64,000 nt of DNA from Owenia fusiformis (lineage: Eukaryota; Annelida; Polychaeta; Sabellida; Oweniidae): contig CAIIXF020000010.1 in assembly GCA_903813345.2 (NCBI GenBank), positions 32,828,425 through 32,892,424 of the forward strand, written 5' to 3'. Below, piece after piece: positions 20,992 to 32,597 of this stretch. Below the pieces are notes generated by a model. It made no database searches, was not told the DNA's origin, and worked only from the letters and a program-made list of their open reading frames with translations. Within the stretch, counting starts at the first letter, position 1, and every line of letters starts with the position of its first letter. Position numbers and translations under genes: made by a program.

Positions 20992-21003
20992 TCTTCCCCT
21001 TAA
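20992..21003 (-). other. polypurine tract
   Basis: On the minus strand 'aaggggaagat' abuts the 3' LTR, where plus-strand DNA synthesis is primed. Confidence 0.75.
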
Positions 21004-21298
21004 ACAGAAAAGTTATACATCACATACATTTGCCTAATGTGCTTGCTATTGCAATTTAAACTTTTCACAGTATTATAGATGTCACTACTTCACTATGTAG
21101 AATATACATGTTTAGGTATACAAATCAATAAAATGTTACTCAATACAACTTTTTACTTTCTTATGTTACTTACAACATGTACAATAATAACACAACTGAA
21201 TCTCATGTTATTAAACTTCAACTATGACTTAAACTGATATTCACTAAAATATCAATTATAAAAATGTCTCTAAACATTTACATGTTTAATAACCAGTT

Positions 21299-24200
21299 TT
21301 AATTGTCTCTGTATCTTACTGGCTTCATAACTGAAACACCACTTCTCAATCTGGTTTGAATAACTCTACTTGGAGTATTAACTTTTGAAATAGGAGAATG
21401 TATTTTCTGAGATACCTGAGAACCAGTAGGCTTAATATCAGAATGACTTGCATTTATAGATTCTGAAGTATCAGAAAAATTCCTTGAATTTTCTCCTGTA
21501 TTCATATCAGTATTGTATTGACTAGGTTCAGATGTAACCACTGGATCTGGTATTTTATGATATGTTTTAGCTAAATGCTTTCGGTTACGTCTGTAAATAG
21601 CACCATCGTGTTCCACAATATAGGATCTAGGAGTAGTACCATTGCTTATAACTTTACCAGGTTCACTCCAGGTAGATTGATGATCTAGTTTGATTCTAAC
21701 ATTATCACCTGGTTTCAACTGTGGTAAAGCTCTAGCTGATTTATCATAGTATTTACAATATCTCATTTTTGCATTTTCATCATTTGATCTTAACTTGTCA
21801 TAGTTGAGAGGATCAGGATTTAATTTGCTTGAAATAGTTGGCAATGGAGTTTGTATTTGTCTCCCAAGCATCACTTGTGCTGGAGTAAAACCTGTAGATG
21901 CAGAAGGAGTTGCATGATGTGCCATAAGAGAGAGTAAAGGATCTTCTGTTTTCAATATGTGCTTAGCAGCCTTCACAAATCTTTCAGACATCCCATTAGC
22001 CTGGGGGTAATGAGGACTACTAAATACATGTTTGAACCCATAGTCTCTGGCAAAGTTTTTGAACTCTAAACTTGTGAACTGCGGTCCACCATCAGTTACT
22101 AAGGTTTCACATACCCCAAAGCGAGCAAATATTGCTTTCATTTTGTTTATGATCTTGCTAGCTGTAACACTTCCTGGGATATTCAAAATTTCCATAAATC
22201 TTGAAAAATAATCAACTATCACCAGGAATTGCTTAGCTGCATATTGACACATGTCAGCACCAATTCTTTGCCACGGTCTATCGGGTAATGGTGTTGAAAT
22301 CAGAGGTTCTTTTACATTAGTTGGTTTATACACTTGGCAATGTTCACAATGATTTACCATTTGTTTTATTCTTTCACTGATACCTGGCCACCACACACTA
22401 GCTCTGGCACGCTCACGACATTTATTTATGCCAAAATGACCTTGATGAATTTTACTCAATATATCATCATGCAATGACCTTGGAATTACAATTCTATCAC
22501 CATAGAGTAATAACCCATCTTGCACAGACAGACTAACCCGTGCTTCATAGTATCTTTTAACATTATCAGGAATTTCACTGTAATACTTTGGCCATCCATT
22601 CAATGTATAGTCAATAACCAATGATAATTCACTATCTTGAATTGATTTTTTACGTATTTGATCCATACGATTTGATGTTACCGGTATTCCAGACATCACT
22701 GAGCTAACATGATATTCAACTGTTTGCACATCTTTTTCACATTCAAGAGAACACTTGAGCGGTTTACGTGACAATAAGTCAGCAACTACTAAATCTTTAC
22801 CACTTTTGTGCTCAGCAATAGCATTGAATCTCATGAATCTCAGCATCAATCTTTGACATCTGATTGGAATTTTATCTATGTCTTTATCATTGAACAATGG
22901 AATCAATGGCTTGTGATCACATAATAATTTGAAAAATTCCAAACCGATCAAATATCTATCTAACCTTTCACACGTCCACACGGCCGCCAAACATTCTTTC
23001 TCGATCTGAGCGTAACGTTTTTCCGCATCATTTAATGTTCGCGACACATATGCAACAGGACACCAATCATTATTGTGTTTTTGAAATACAGCGCCACCTA
23101 TTCCGTAAGAACTAGCGTCTGCACTTACCATCGTCTCCAACTTTGAGTCATAAATCTTGAGAGTTGGGGCTTGAGATAAAGCTTGTTTAACCTCACTGAA
23201 GGCTTTAATCTGAGCTTGATCCCATCTCCAAACAGTATCTTTTCTGAGCAATTCATTAAGCGGATATAACATTGTAGACAGATTTTTCAGATATCTTCCA
23301 AGATAATTAACTCCGCCTAAAAATGTACGTAACTCATCCACATTTTCCGGTGGCTCCATCTTTAGGATACCTTCAACACGATCCGGATTGGGTTTTACAC
23401 CATTTTTTCCGACGATTTGACCCACAAATCCAACTTCAGATTTTCTAAACTCACATTTGTCTAAGTTGAGTTTCATCTGAACACTATGAATTTTCTCAAG
23501 AACCATAGCTAATATTCGATCATGATCATTGACATTTTTCCCACCAATTATGACATCATCCATGAAAACGTCACATTGCGGTATCTCACGGATCAAACTC
23601 GACATTTCACGTTGACATATTTCCGGCGCTAAGGAAACACCATTAGGTAAACGGGTATAACAATATCTACCAAAAGGAGTCATGAATGTGGTTAACAATT
23701 GACTTTTCTCAGACAGACAAAACTGATGAAAACAGCCACTGAAATCTAATGTGCTGAAAACAGTACACTCTGATAACTTGTTGAAAACTGAATCAGTAGT
23801 TGGCATTGTATATCTCTCTCGTTTTATCTGTTTATTGAGTTTACGATAATCACCACATATTCTTATTCTGGCTTTACCAGCTTTAGTAGGTTTCCTTTTT
23901 ACAGGGATCATTGGGCTACACCATTCAGTTGGCTCAGTAACCTTGCGGATCTTACCCTCCGACTCCATAAGGTCTAACTCCTGTTTTACATCATTTAATA
24001 AGGGATATGGTACCCTGTGAGGAGTGTTGACTGAGTATGGAGTAGCATTATCTTGGAGTTGAATATCCACAAGCTTACCTTTATATTTGCCATCATTACC
24101 AAACAAATCATTTGCAACATGATCACTGACAGGCAATTTGAGATTTTTCACATTGTTACCCAATTGTATCTTTTCAGATTGTACATTTTTCACACTCTCA

Positions 24201-24778
24201 TTTTTACCTAATTGTACATTTTCAGATTTTATTTCCTGTACATTTACATTTGTCAACTCAATCAAGCCAAGTTTCACTGATGCATTTCTACTTAATAAAC
24301 TATCAACTTTTTCATTGACAACATACACTCGTAAATATACATTGTCTTTAAGCTTGGCTAGGAATTGGCCTTTAGCCTTAAGATGTCCACCAGGACTTCC
24401 AAGCTCACAATCAGTAGGTATTAGTGGTGGAGCATTTTCCATCTGCAGATATTTTGAGTAGCTAATCACTGTAACATCCGCTCCAGTGTCTATTTTGAAG
24501 TCAATCAAATTTTTATTTAATGGAAGCATAACTCTCCATGGTTCAATGTATCTCTCGTGATCATTGTATTCTTTGTATTTTACGTCCACTTCGTCAATAA
24601 CATGCACTAATGGTTCATCATTAATCTCACTATGAACTACTTCAGTCAGTACCTTTTTCCGGGCTGCTTTTGGCTGCTCTTGACCTCTGGGTTTAGACAC
24701 GCCTTTCTTGCTGCGACAGGCTCGGCTGAAGTGATCTCTCCCGTTACACTTGAAACAGGTTTTTCCGATAGCTGGACA
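21299..24778 (-). CDS. pol: Ty3/gypsy pol: protease, RT, RNase H, integrase
   Basis: The frame is open from the codon after the gag TAA (24778) down to 21299. It begins with the second half of the nucleocapsid, including a CFKCNGRDHFSRAC zinc knuckle. Numbering from codon 24700, the protease motif DTGA is at 71-74. Reverse transcriptase spans about 240-410 with catalytic D317 (LDFSG) and FMDD at 377-380. RNase H follows at about 510-620 (SADASS, IEKECLA). Integrase has an HHCC zinc site (QGHFG...NHCEHC), then D, D (TDGGPQF) and E (NGMSERF). All catalytic residues are present and the frame is unbroken. No ATG lies near the true start, so expression depends on readthrough of, or loss of, the TAA. 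Confidence 0.9.
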   Translation of the reverse strand, partial: CPAIGKTCFKCNGRDHFSRACRSKKGVSKPRGQEQPKAARKKVLTEVVHSEINDEPLVHVIDEVDVKYKEYNDHERYIEPWRVMLPLNKNLIDFKIDTGADVTVISYSKYLQMENAPPLIPTDCELGSPGGHLKAKGQFLAKLKDNVYLRVYVVNEKVDSLLSRNASVKLGLIELTNVNVQEIKSENVQLGKNESVKNVQSEKIQLGNNVKNLKLPVSDHVANDLFGNDGKYKGKLVDIQLQDNATPYSVNTPHRVPYPLLNDVKQELDLMESEGKIRKVTEPTEWCSPMIPVKRKPTKAGKARIRICGDYRKLNKQIKRERYTMPTTDSVFNKLSECTVFSTLDFSGCFHQFCLSEKSQLLTTFMTPFGRYCYTRLPNGVSLAPEICQREMSSLIREIPQCDVFMDDVIIGGKNVNDHDRILAMVLEKIHSVQMKLNLDKCEFRKSEVGFVGQIVGKNGVKPNPDRVEGILKMEPPENVDELRTFLGGVNYLGRYLKNLSTMLYPLNELLRKDTVWRWDQAQIKAFSEVKQALSQAPTLKIYDSKLETMVSADASSYGIGGAVFQKHNNDWCPVAYVSRTLNDAEKRYAQIEKECLAAVWTCERLDRYLIGLEFFKLLCDHKPLIPLFNDKDIDKIPIRCQRLMLRFMRFNAIAEHKSGKDLVVADLLSRKPLKCSLECEKDVQTVEYHVSSVMSGIPVTSNRMDQIRKKSIQDSELSLVIDYTLNGWPKYYSEIPDNVKRYYEARVSLSVQDGLLLYGDRIVIPRSLHDDILSKIHQGHFGINKCRERARASVWWPGISERIKQMVNHCEHCQVYKPTNVKEPLISTPLPDRPWQRIGADMCQYAAKQFLVIVDYFSRFMEILNIPGSVTASKIINKMKAIFARFGVCETLVTDGGPQFTSLEFKNFARDYGFKHVFSSPHYPQANGMSERFVKAAKHILKTEDPLLSLMAHHATPSASTGFTPAQVMLGRQIQTPLPTISSKLNPDPLNYDKLRSNDENAKMRYCKYYDKSARALPQLKPGDNVRIKLDHQSTWSEPGKVISNGTTPRSYIVEHDGAIYRRNRKHLAKTYHKIPDPVVTSEPSQYNTDMNTGENSRNFSDTSESINASHSDIKPTGSQVSQKIHSPISKVNTPSRVIQTRLRSGVSVMKPVRYRDN

Positions 24779-25426
24779 TTAATCATTATTATGATCACCT
24801 TTGCATCGTGTGCAAGTTGATTTATCACCTTGAAATCGGAATGCGGGTTTCTTAGACTTCTGTCTGGCTACAGAATCTAATTCAGCATCTTGGTTTTGCT
24901 GCTTAATCAATTCGTGATAACGAGCTTTCTGAATAATCTGCTCCAAAGTAAATGTTTTCATTTGTAGCTCCATGGCTAACTTTTTATCAGCAAGTCCATT
25001 TACTAAGCGAACTTTAATTCTGCGATCCTTATCATCGAAATCACATTTGTCGGCGAGATGATATAAATCTCGTATGAAGCTTTCCACCGACTCACCCTCA
25101 TTTTGACTACGTTGGTCAAATAAAAGTTCCTCATGAAAAATGTTTATTTTAGGCATGAAATAGGTGTCAAACTTTTCAACAACAATGTCAAAAGTAATAT
25201 TTGGAAGTGCATTACCATCTTCACCCACAACAGGAGGAAAATCAAATGTTCTGTAGATTTTATCGGCTTCCATGCCCATTGAGTATAACAGTCCTGCAAC
25301 TTGGACGTCATCGTCCTCTTTGTGGAGCTTAGTTGCCAATCTTAAACGTTTGAAGTTCGACTTCCAGTCCAACCATGAATTCGGCTTGTCAAATTCGAAC
25401 TTGTCAGGGGGACTAAACTTAGCCAT
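24779..25426 (-). CDS. gag: Ty3/gypsy gag, ending at an in-frame TAA within the first zinc knuckle
   Basis: 215 residues from an ATG at 25426. A capsid-like segment (NSWLDWKSNF, then EDDDVQVAGLLY and VESFIRDLYHLADKC) is followed by a linker and a first zinc knuckle beginning CTRCKGDH. The reading frame stops at TAA (24779-24781), just before the last cysteine of that knuckle, and continues in the same frame into pol. A Gag that terminated here would lack a complete zinc knuckle. The likeliest reading is a recent nonsense mutation. Programmed readthrough as in gammaretroviruses is possible but the position is unusual. Confidence 0.85.
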   Translation of the reverse strand: MAKFSPPDKFEFDKPNSWLDWKSNFKRLRLATKLHKEDDDVQVAGLLYSMGMEADKIYRTFDFPPVVGEDGNALPNITFDIVVEKFDTYFMPKINIFHEELLFDQRSQNEGESVESFIRDLYHLADKCDFDDKDRRIKVRLVNGLADKKLAMELQMKTFTLEQIIQKARYHELIKQQNQDAELDSVARQKSKKPAFRFQGDKSTCTRCKGDHNND

Positions 25427-25753
25427 TGTGTCTTTTTGTGAAGATATAATCCGATATAATCGTATAATAAGTCACATATAATCCAAATACTGTTCTGCAA
25501 ACTTCCGAGTATGGGTGATAATATTTTGTTTTGCTATGCGCATGCGCTCAGTACTACGTCACTTCCTAGTGCGGGTGTACTTGCAATATTCCACATGGAG
25601 ATGAACCTGGGCTGCCATATTGAATAATGAGTTCTGATTACGATCTTTGCACCCAGATTTCGCCATATACACATAAATTATACAGTTAAACGTAGTCTAC
25701 ACACTGTCTCTAAGGCTTCATATAGACCATGCCACTAGTTTCCGCTGCCACCA
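25427..25753 (-). other. 5' leader of the LTR element with primer-binding site
   Basis: Directly after the 5' LTR the minus strand reads 'tggtggcagcggaaac' (25753-25738), beginning TGG as expected for annealing to a tRNA CCA end. I cannot assign the tRNA. The rest is untranslated leader. Confidence 0.6.
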
Positions 25754-25908
25754 TGTCTTAACTGCCGAGTATTCTGGGAGAACTTATGAGAACAAGACAA
25801 CGCTTCAACTACAACTGTAATTTATTCAGAACTGACCAATGACGTCACTGCTATGATCACGTGACTTAAAGGGACACTATACATAGATTTACAGTATATA
25901 TTATGACA
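25754..25908 (-). repeat. 5' LTR
   Basis: 155 bp, identical by eye to the 3' LTR. Adjacent target duplication aaacg at 25909-25913. Confidence 0.95.
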
Positions 25909-25913
25909 AAACG

Positions 25914-27280
25914 TTTTGGGAGCCAAAACAGCATCTATAGTAAAAGTAAAAATTCCAAAATTTAGAAAAAATTGCCAAAAATGAAAAAGAATAGATCTAG
26001 CCAACACTCTACAGATGTTAAGACTCATGTTTCATTAAGCATACCAGTTTGAGTGGATCCCCGTCAGATTCAACACAAATTAGGTTCTTCAAACCGGGTG
26101 AGTTGTATTAATTATTTCATCATCAGCTTCTCAAAATCCAACCCCGGGAATCCAACAACCACAACGTAGGCTATAAGGGGCCCTAGACTTCAAGATGTCC
26201 CTAGTCGTCCTACTAGCGACATCTCGCATACCATACCAATAGATTGTCGCAGAAACTGGCACTCATAAATGTTATAATTATTATGTTAGTTGGAGACCTA
26301 CCCTTTATTTGACGAGCCCATTTCATTCCTGTCTCATTTATACAGTTGAAATTGTAATTCTTGACTTCTAATTATCGTAAATCCTTCGTTCTATAAGTAT
26401 AATGTCAAAACAATTTCAACTTAAAAATTCTTGTTCCTCTGGTCGTTATGCACATATATATGAACACCAGGCTGCCAGGAAACAAAATTATTATAATAGG
26501 TTTTCGCTTAAGCTACTAAACGTGTAGCGAGATATCATATTCTTTCGTGCTCAGAAAGAAGCTTTGCCGCGAACATTTTTAGAAATTAATTAATTAATTA
26601 ATTGTCTATTATGTTATTAAATTAGTATTGAAATAATGATTTCGATTAGTTAAAAAGTTTGACTTGAGTAACGCGTATGCGCAAAAAGAGGATTTTAAGT
26701 TTCAAAATTAGTTCAAAATTTTTGACAGAAATCTCCTAATTACTCATGAAATACCAAATTACTTCACTTAAAACGTAGCAGAGTGATTTCGAAGCATTCA
26801 AAGAGAGGGTAGGTGCATATCACAGTTTGCTGCTGCGTCATTATAAATATAGGTATGCGTAATGGCCATGATATCATCATGGCCATTGGGAAAGGCTAAG
26901 GAGCCCCGGGATTATGGGCATATGTGAATATATACCTATAAAGGCTCATGTGCTAATAAGAAAACATGAGGGGCGACATTTACCATCAGATATTTCATTT
27001 ATGAGATTCTTTCATTTTTTCCATCACCCCGAGAAGTACTCGTTGCCCAAAATCAGCTGTGACGGCGGGCGCAAAAAGGTCAATCAGTACAAAATGTTAG
27101 CTTTAATGAAAAAAATCATTATTTTAGAATGAGACAAATTGATGCCGACAGCAAAATTGGCTGCATATTTTTTCACGATATTTCATGAAAAGCTGTGGAC
27201 AATATTTGTGAGAAATGAAGGAAGTTTAAATTTTGGAAAGACACCCTAATTTTTTAAAAAAATAGAAAAACCGAACATTT
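25914..27280. other. non-coding with one strong hairpin
   Basis: AT-rich DNA without supported genes. A perfect 12-bp inverted repeat with a 3-base loop lies at 26861-26887 (aatggccatgat / atcatggccatt). A short attaattaatt run lies near 26585-26604. Confidence 0.5.
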
Positions 27281-27575
27281 CCTGGTCCTATTATCACCCA
27301 ATATTTTTTCATTTTTGAATACACCTATTCAAATACTCAATAACATATTATTAACCTCTTGAATCCCAGGCTCTAAAATTGGCATGAAACCAGAGAATTT
27401 TTCATTTTTTGCCACCTTTTGACATTTTATTATTTTTATGACGGATATATCCGTCACTCTGGGTATTCAAGAGGTTAAACATGTAACAACTCTTAGGTAC
27501 TAAATATTATGTCATAGAGTATTTGAATAGGTGTATTCAGAAATGAAAAAAATATTGGGTGATAATAGGACCAGG
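27281..27575. repeat. nested double foldback element
   Basis: Outer arms of about 57 bp (27281-27337 and 27519-27575; 'cctggtcctattatcaccca' pairs with 'tgggtgataataggaccagg') enclose inner arms at 27353-27370 and 27459-27477 ('aacctcttgaat' / 'attcaagaggtt'). This is one foldback element inserted in another, or one complex hairpin MITE. Confidence 0.75.
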
Positions 27576-27654
27576 AAGAGATGGGAGATCAACAATTTTG
27601 ATAAGTTCCCCATCACCTTAACGAGTACAGTACTGTCAACCCCCAAAGATTTTC

Positions 27655-27866
27655 TCGCGGGACAGATTTTTAGACCCAGTGCCCAAAATTCGCGGGATTT
27701 CGCGGGACATCCAACTAAATTCGCGGGATTTCGCGGGACATTAGAGGGATTTGCATGATTGCGCTAATAGGCCAAATTTTGATCAAATACCTTCGGGATT
27801 TTGCGGGACATTCACTTAACTTCGCGGGATTTAGCGGGACATTCAAGGGATTTGCGTGATTGGGAC
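27655..27866 (+). repeat. 'ttcgcgggattt' repeats
   Basis: At least four degenerate units of the type 'ttcgcgggatttcgcgggac' with spacers, probably part of a decayed non-autonomous transposon. Confidence 0.6.
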
Positions 27867-28989
27867 TGTAAAAGTACTCAAATCAAACCGTTTCAGACAC
27901 TGATTAAATATAGGCACTTAATACGCATAGGGATATTATTACATATTTTCCGTTATATCTTGTCACACCATTGTAACGATTATCTTGTGTTCTCTCTTCT
28001 CAGGTCTGTAGTCTCGCTTACATTAACAATGTTCCACACCTGGATGACTCTAACTGCAGTTAACGTCAGTCAAGATGGTTAACTTCAGGAAAAATGAAAG
28101 CACGGGGAAGAGTAACGCATACAGGTTTGAATAATAAATTAGATTAAATTAAACAGTTTACGAAATTCAGTGTAACGCACATAACTTTTGTAATACTTTT
28201 AGATGAAGTTTTGAGAGACTGGTTTGTTTGTTTGTTTGTATCCTTTTATGCGCTGTAATGCCGCTAAATGGTCTAGTTTTGCTTGTTTTCACCTGTGGGT
28301 TCTAGGCCTAGTCATAAAAGGGGCAACAATGACTGTAGAGAAAATTCGAAATTATTTACTTTTCTGAGCTATCGGGTCAATATTTGGCTTGAAATTTTCT
28401 GTGACATACTTTTCTCTTAAAAAAACAAACTATCACTTTCAGCATTGAGAAGTGTAAATTCTGTTCAAAGCTTCTATAGAGGGAGTCCCACTCAGATTTT
28501 TTAGATCCACCACGTTTCAAGAGGAATTTCAGTTGAAACGATGTTCATCCAGGGGGTTTCTTTGAAGATAATAGAAATATATGTTAGTCTTGATAAAATA
28601 TCCAAACTTAAATATATTTTGACACTGGTCGATGATCGCTGGATGCCCCCCCCCCCTGCACTAATTGTTGCACCTTTAACAAAAAAGTGAACATTGAGAA
28701 AAAAACAGAAAATTATGTTTAAAGGTTTAGTCGAATATTTATTGTATGTGACATATGAAGCATACACAGAGAGTATCCAGGTCCAGTATACAGGTATATG
28801 CAAACCAGTTTCAGTTGACTTCGCGAGCAACGAGCTCATTATAAAATTGAAATATAATATATTTTTTTATGAAACTTTAGCAACTGAAACTCAGTACAAG
28901 TTTATTTCATAGTACCTTGGTTTTTCATATTGCCGGGCAATGATGTTCTTAAAACTATAAAATGTTATATTTCAGTTTTATTTTATTGC

Positions 28990-29620
28990 TCACGATGCCA
29001 TGCGAATTGTTCTTATATAAAGGCAAATGGCATAATTCAATTCCCCACAGATCAATCTTTGCAAAAGTGTTCTTACATAAAGGGAGATGCGATATTTTTG
29101 AAATGTTCTTACATAAAGGCAAACATACATGCAAAATGTCTGCTTGAACTAAAATATTTGCGAGGAGTTCTTACAGTAAGGCAAATGCCATATGTTACAA
29201 TCCCCAACAGATCAATCTTTTTCAAGTGTTCGTACATAAAGGGAGATGCAACAATTGCAGTGTTACATAAAGGGAATGAGATATTTTCAAAGTGTTCTAA
29301 CATAAATGCAAATGCCATATATGTGACAATTCACCACAGATCAATCTTTGCAAAGTGTTCATACATAAAGGAAATGCAATATTTTCAAAGTCTTCTAACA
29401 TAAATGCAAATGCCATATATGTGACAATTCAACACAGATCAATCTTTGCAAAGTGTTCATACATAAAGGGAATGCAACATTTTCAAAGTCTTCTAACATA
29501 AATGCAAATGCCATATATTTGACAATTCACCACGGATCAATTTTTGTCAAGTGTTCATGCATAAAGGGAATGAGATATTTTCAAAGTGTTAAAACATAAA
29601 AGCAAATGCAATATATGTGA
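28990..29620 (+). repeat. degenerate tandem repeat (copy A)
   Basis: Units containing 'cataaagg.aaatgc' and 'cacagatcaatctttgc' recur at roughly 94-bp spacing (for example 29336 and 29430). Open frames across it are a by-product of the repeat. Confidence 0.75.
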
Positions 29621-29886
29621 TGTATACAAAGTATCATGTCAGACATTCTCGTTGGACAGAATGTCTGTACAACGCACAATCAGAAGGTGAGCACATTTGT
29701 CTGGACATTCTGTCAAGTGTGTCGATTCTAACTATATTGAATGGCCTTGTATTAAATGCTTTAAATAAACCACAGATCTAATACAATCCATACAAAGTGG
29801 TCATACTGAAAGACAGATGCCATATATGCAGTGTTCCTACATAAGTCATATTTTGTACATAAAGGCAAATGTGAAATGTTGTATAT

Positions 29887-32481
29887 TTATTTACTATGCT
29901 CCTTATTGTAGCGATGTGTTGCACTTTTTGCCAAGGCTAGCAAGTGAGGTGTTGTTTCATAGCATAGGACATCCGGGACTGCATGTTTTATGGTCAATAT
30001 ACTCGACAATGAAACCTCCCCAAGTGATGCCCTTTGGTCCGTTCTTGTTCTTCTTACTTTGCTGAACACCCTTTCAGAACCCGCATTTGAATGGGGCAAA
30101 ACCAAGGCCAATTTACCAACTTTCGACAACAGGGGGAATTTACCCTCGAGTTTATGCCAGAGTGCATCTATACTTGTTGAATTGGGCAGTTCTCTTTCAG
30201 GCAAAGTCTGCCATAAGACAAACTCATTTTGTAATGGTGCGATCTAGATGTCTGACAGCAGCTCAGTAAAATGATTTTTGAAGACTAGCACTTGCTCAAA
30301 GGTGCTATCTGTTCTTAGGTTAGGGTCAAAACAGCTTGCACTATTTATTATTTCATCATTCAGTGGGAGGTTCTGCAAGGCATAACGAGTGGCCTCAATG
30401 AAGAACTTTCTCACAGATCGATGAAAGGTGTCAATGTCATTTTCAGTCACATCTCCCTCTTGTAGTGCGCGTTCAAGGAAAATTCTAACGGAAACGCCAT
30501 TGATCAGTGCTGCGTTCATTCTCTCCACTGTAAAATAAATGTGCAATGGCTTTTGAGACATATGTTATCAGACAGGATCTACAATTGAGAATATGCCACC
30601 AATACTTAAGTCAAACGTGTAAAATATTATCCCATACTAGTAATTGGTAACTCTTTATATAGATCATTCTTCTAAGATGAATGATGTCATAATAACTAGA
30701 AAAATGGATTATAATAAAGCGGTCTATATAAACTAATTATTGCACAATAAATAAACAACTAGATGTCAAAGATTGCAAACAATCTTACGGAGGCCCCATA
30801 GGCTTTTTTTACCTTTTTAAGAACGCAGTTTGTGATTTAGTTTGATGACCTTGATAATAATATCTATAAAAGCTATTGGGGCCTCCTAATAAATATAGCA
30901 CAATATATCATTCAATTTAAATAAGTTCATATTTTGGCACCACTTTCAGCACAAGGTGGAACCATAAGGGGAAGATCTAATATCTAGAACAGAGTCAGAT
31001 GTTTTACTATCATATTAGATATTAGTTTCATGATCATCACATAAAGCCTTCATTAGGTAAACAGTCCCAGAACTTTGTGCTTACTTAGTGGCACCATCTG
31101 GTTTCAAAAATGGAGTCCAGATACAAGTGTCTTTTAGACAAATTTTTATAAAATTTTAGCTTTTCACCATCACCTCTGTAAAAAGGTGTCCAGGTGAGGA
31201 ATGTAAGGGGCCACAAAATAGTTCTAAATACATTCACTTTTAAGTATGGCAAATACAAAATAATCAATTCATGTGAAGACTAATAAATACCTGCAATGAG
31301 ATTGTTTTCATTTCCAAAGTCTATCTCTGCATAGTCCTGAGCTTCTGCAACAATATTTGGCTTCACGAAATGACCCAGCATATTCCTGAGGAACAGTTTG
31401 ATCTACAAAACAAATTATGTTAACTGTACAATAAGTACAGAGTTCTTGTTTCTTGAAGAAATGATTCTTCTCTTTTTCATCTTTCTTGTACCAATAACAA
31501 ATTTTTCTATTACCAGATGACCTTTCAATTCAATACTAGTAATTGAAAAACCAATAATCTAACACAATAACAATTGCCCACAACAATAATGATGCATTTC
31601 ATTTACCTGACGTTCTAGCACATGAATAGCTGGTTCCGCTCTCTGCAACATTTTGACAATAGGGTCGAACACGGCTGTGCAGGAATAAAAGTGTGTAAGG
31701 TAGACTTCCAAAAGTGGGTTTCGGAAAAGAGCCTTTAGCCTGCAGAATCTTTCTGTGAAGCCATCTGCAAATTAAAACCAGGGAGCCATATAAACGTATG
31801 GTCACATGATGCACAATCAAGAACAATGGATCCATCTCGACTTAGACATTGAGCCAAGACATTTCATTCATGCCTAGCAGCTTATGTCCTCCTAAAACAT
31901 GTATCATTTGATATCAAAATTAATTGGTTAATTGATTGAACTAAGCTATCCCTCTGAGAGGAATTGTAGTAGTAAAGGCCCCATATAACATTTAAACCAC
32001 TTTGGCTCATATATAGTAGTTTTACTTAATCAAAATTCAGATGGGTCTTGAAGCATTTTCTGTTTGAAAAACTTTAATAAGCTATAATTCACACCAATAG
32101 CATTCATCCTCACAATTAGAAAATTAGTTGATAAATAAGCAAGAAATAAACTCCTCTATGCATGGAAGTAGTTCGGAGACAATGTTTCTTAAATTAGAAT
32201 TCTGATAATAAACAATAATACAATAATATTTAAAACAAAATATATTCTTCTTTTCAACCTAAAGTATTAAGGAAATCAACATTTTTAACTGATTCTCTAA
32301 CTCATTTTCTAGATAGCTGAGAAATATTACAGGAAATGACACTAACCAACAGAGAGGAAATAGCTCTTCAGACCCTCAAATAGTTTCAGCACCCTCGCCA
32401 AACAGCGTCCAGCTGACAACCATCTTGTTCGTGAATGGAGAAGGAGAGGCTGAAATTTGGTGTCCATGAATTCACAGAACT
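29887..32481 (-). pseudogene. intron-containing hAT-type transposase-derived gene, 3' part (copy A)
   Basis: Four exons chain with matching phases: 32481-32347, 31764-31607, 31402-31291 and 30527-29887. They have cag or tag acceptors and gt donors. The product matches the DUF4371/hAT family: an RTRWLSAGRCLARVL block in the first exon, FYSCTAVFDPIVKMLQ in the second, and in the last a C-terminal dimerisation domain, LPHSNAGSERVFSKVRRTRT...SLSSILTIK. The last exon is interrupted by one in-frame TAG at 30244-30246; the frame resumes immediately after it. The upstream exons should lie beyond 32598, where a retrotransposon has been inserted 117 bp from the first exon. Introns suggest a host or domesticated gene rather than an active transposon. 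Confidence 0.75.
30528..31290. other. intron of the hAT-type gene (copy A)
   Basis: No other feature is recognised. The small open frame at 31085-31267 does not fit the exon phases. Confidence 0.5.
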
Positions 32482-32597
32482 CTGCAATAAAATAGTTTAA
32501 AAAATTGGAATCAGAAATCAAATCAAGCATGTTCAAGGCTGATTACAACATTTCTTTACCAAAGTACACATATGTGTCCTGTGTTACACTAGACCTG

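Larger units (their letters stand above)
20837..25908 (-). mobile_element. complete young Ty3/gypsy LTR retrotransposon (Mag/K02A2.6-like)
   Basis: 5072 bp with two 155-bp LTRs that look identical and a perfect 5-bp target duplication, aaacg, at 20832-20836 and 25909-25913. The LTRs begin TG and end CA. Order on the minus strand: 5' LTR, primer-binding site, gag, pol, polypurine tract, 3' LTR. Pol order is protease, reverse transcriptase, RNase H, integrase, the usual Ty3 order. The identical LTRs imply a very recent insertion. The only defect seen is an in-frame TAA between gag and pol. It lies about 390 bp upstream of the candidate start exon at 20446. Confidence 0.95.

Noticed and set aside
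28930-29403. 157-residue repetitive frame with CSYIK units (and its copy at 50028-50501)
   Set aside because: It follows a non-coding tandem repeat with irregular period and overlaps other frames; no family resemblance or splice context.
31085-31267. Possible extra exon of the hAT-type gene
   Set aside because: The flanking exons join in phase without it, and its frames do not fit the junctions.
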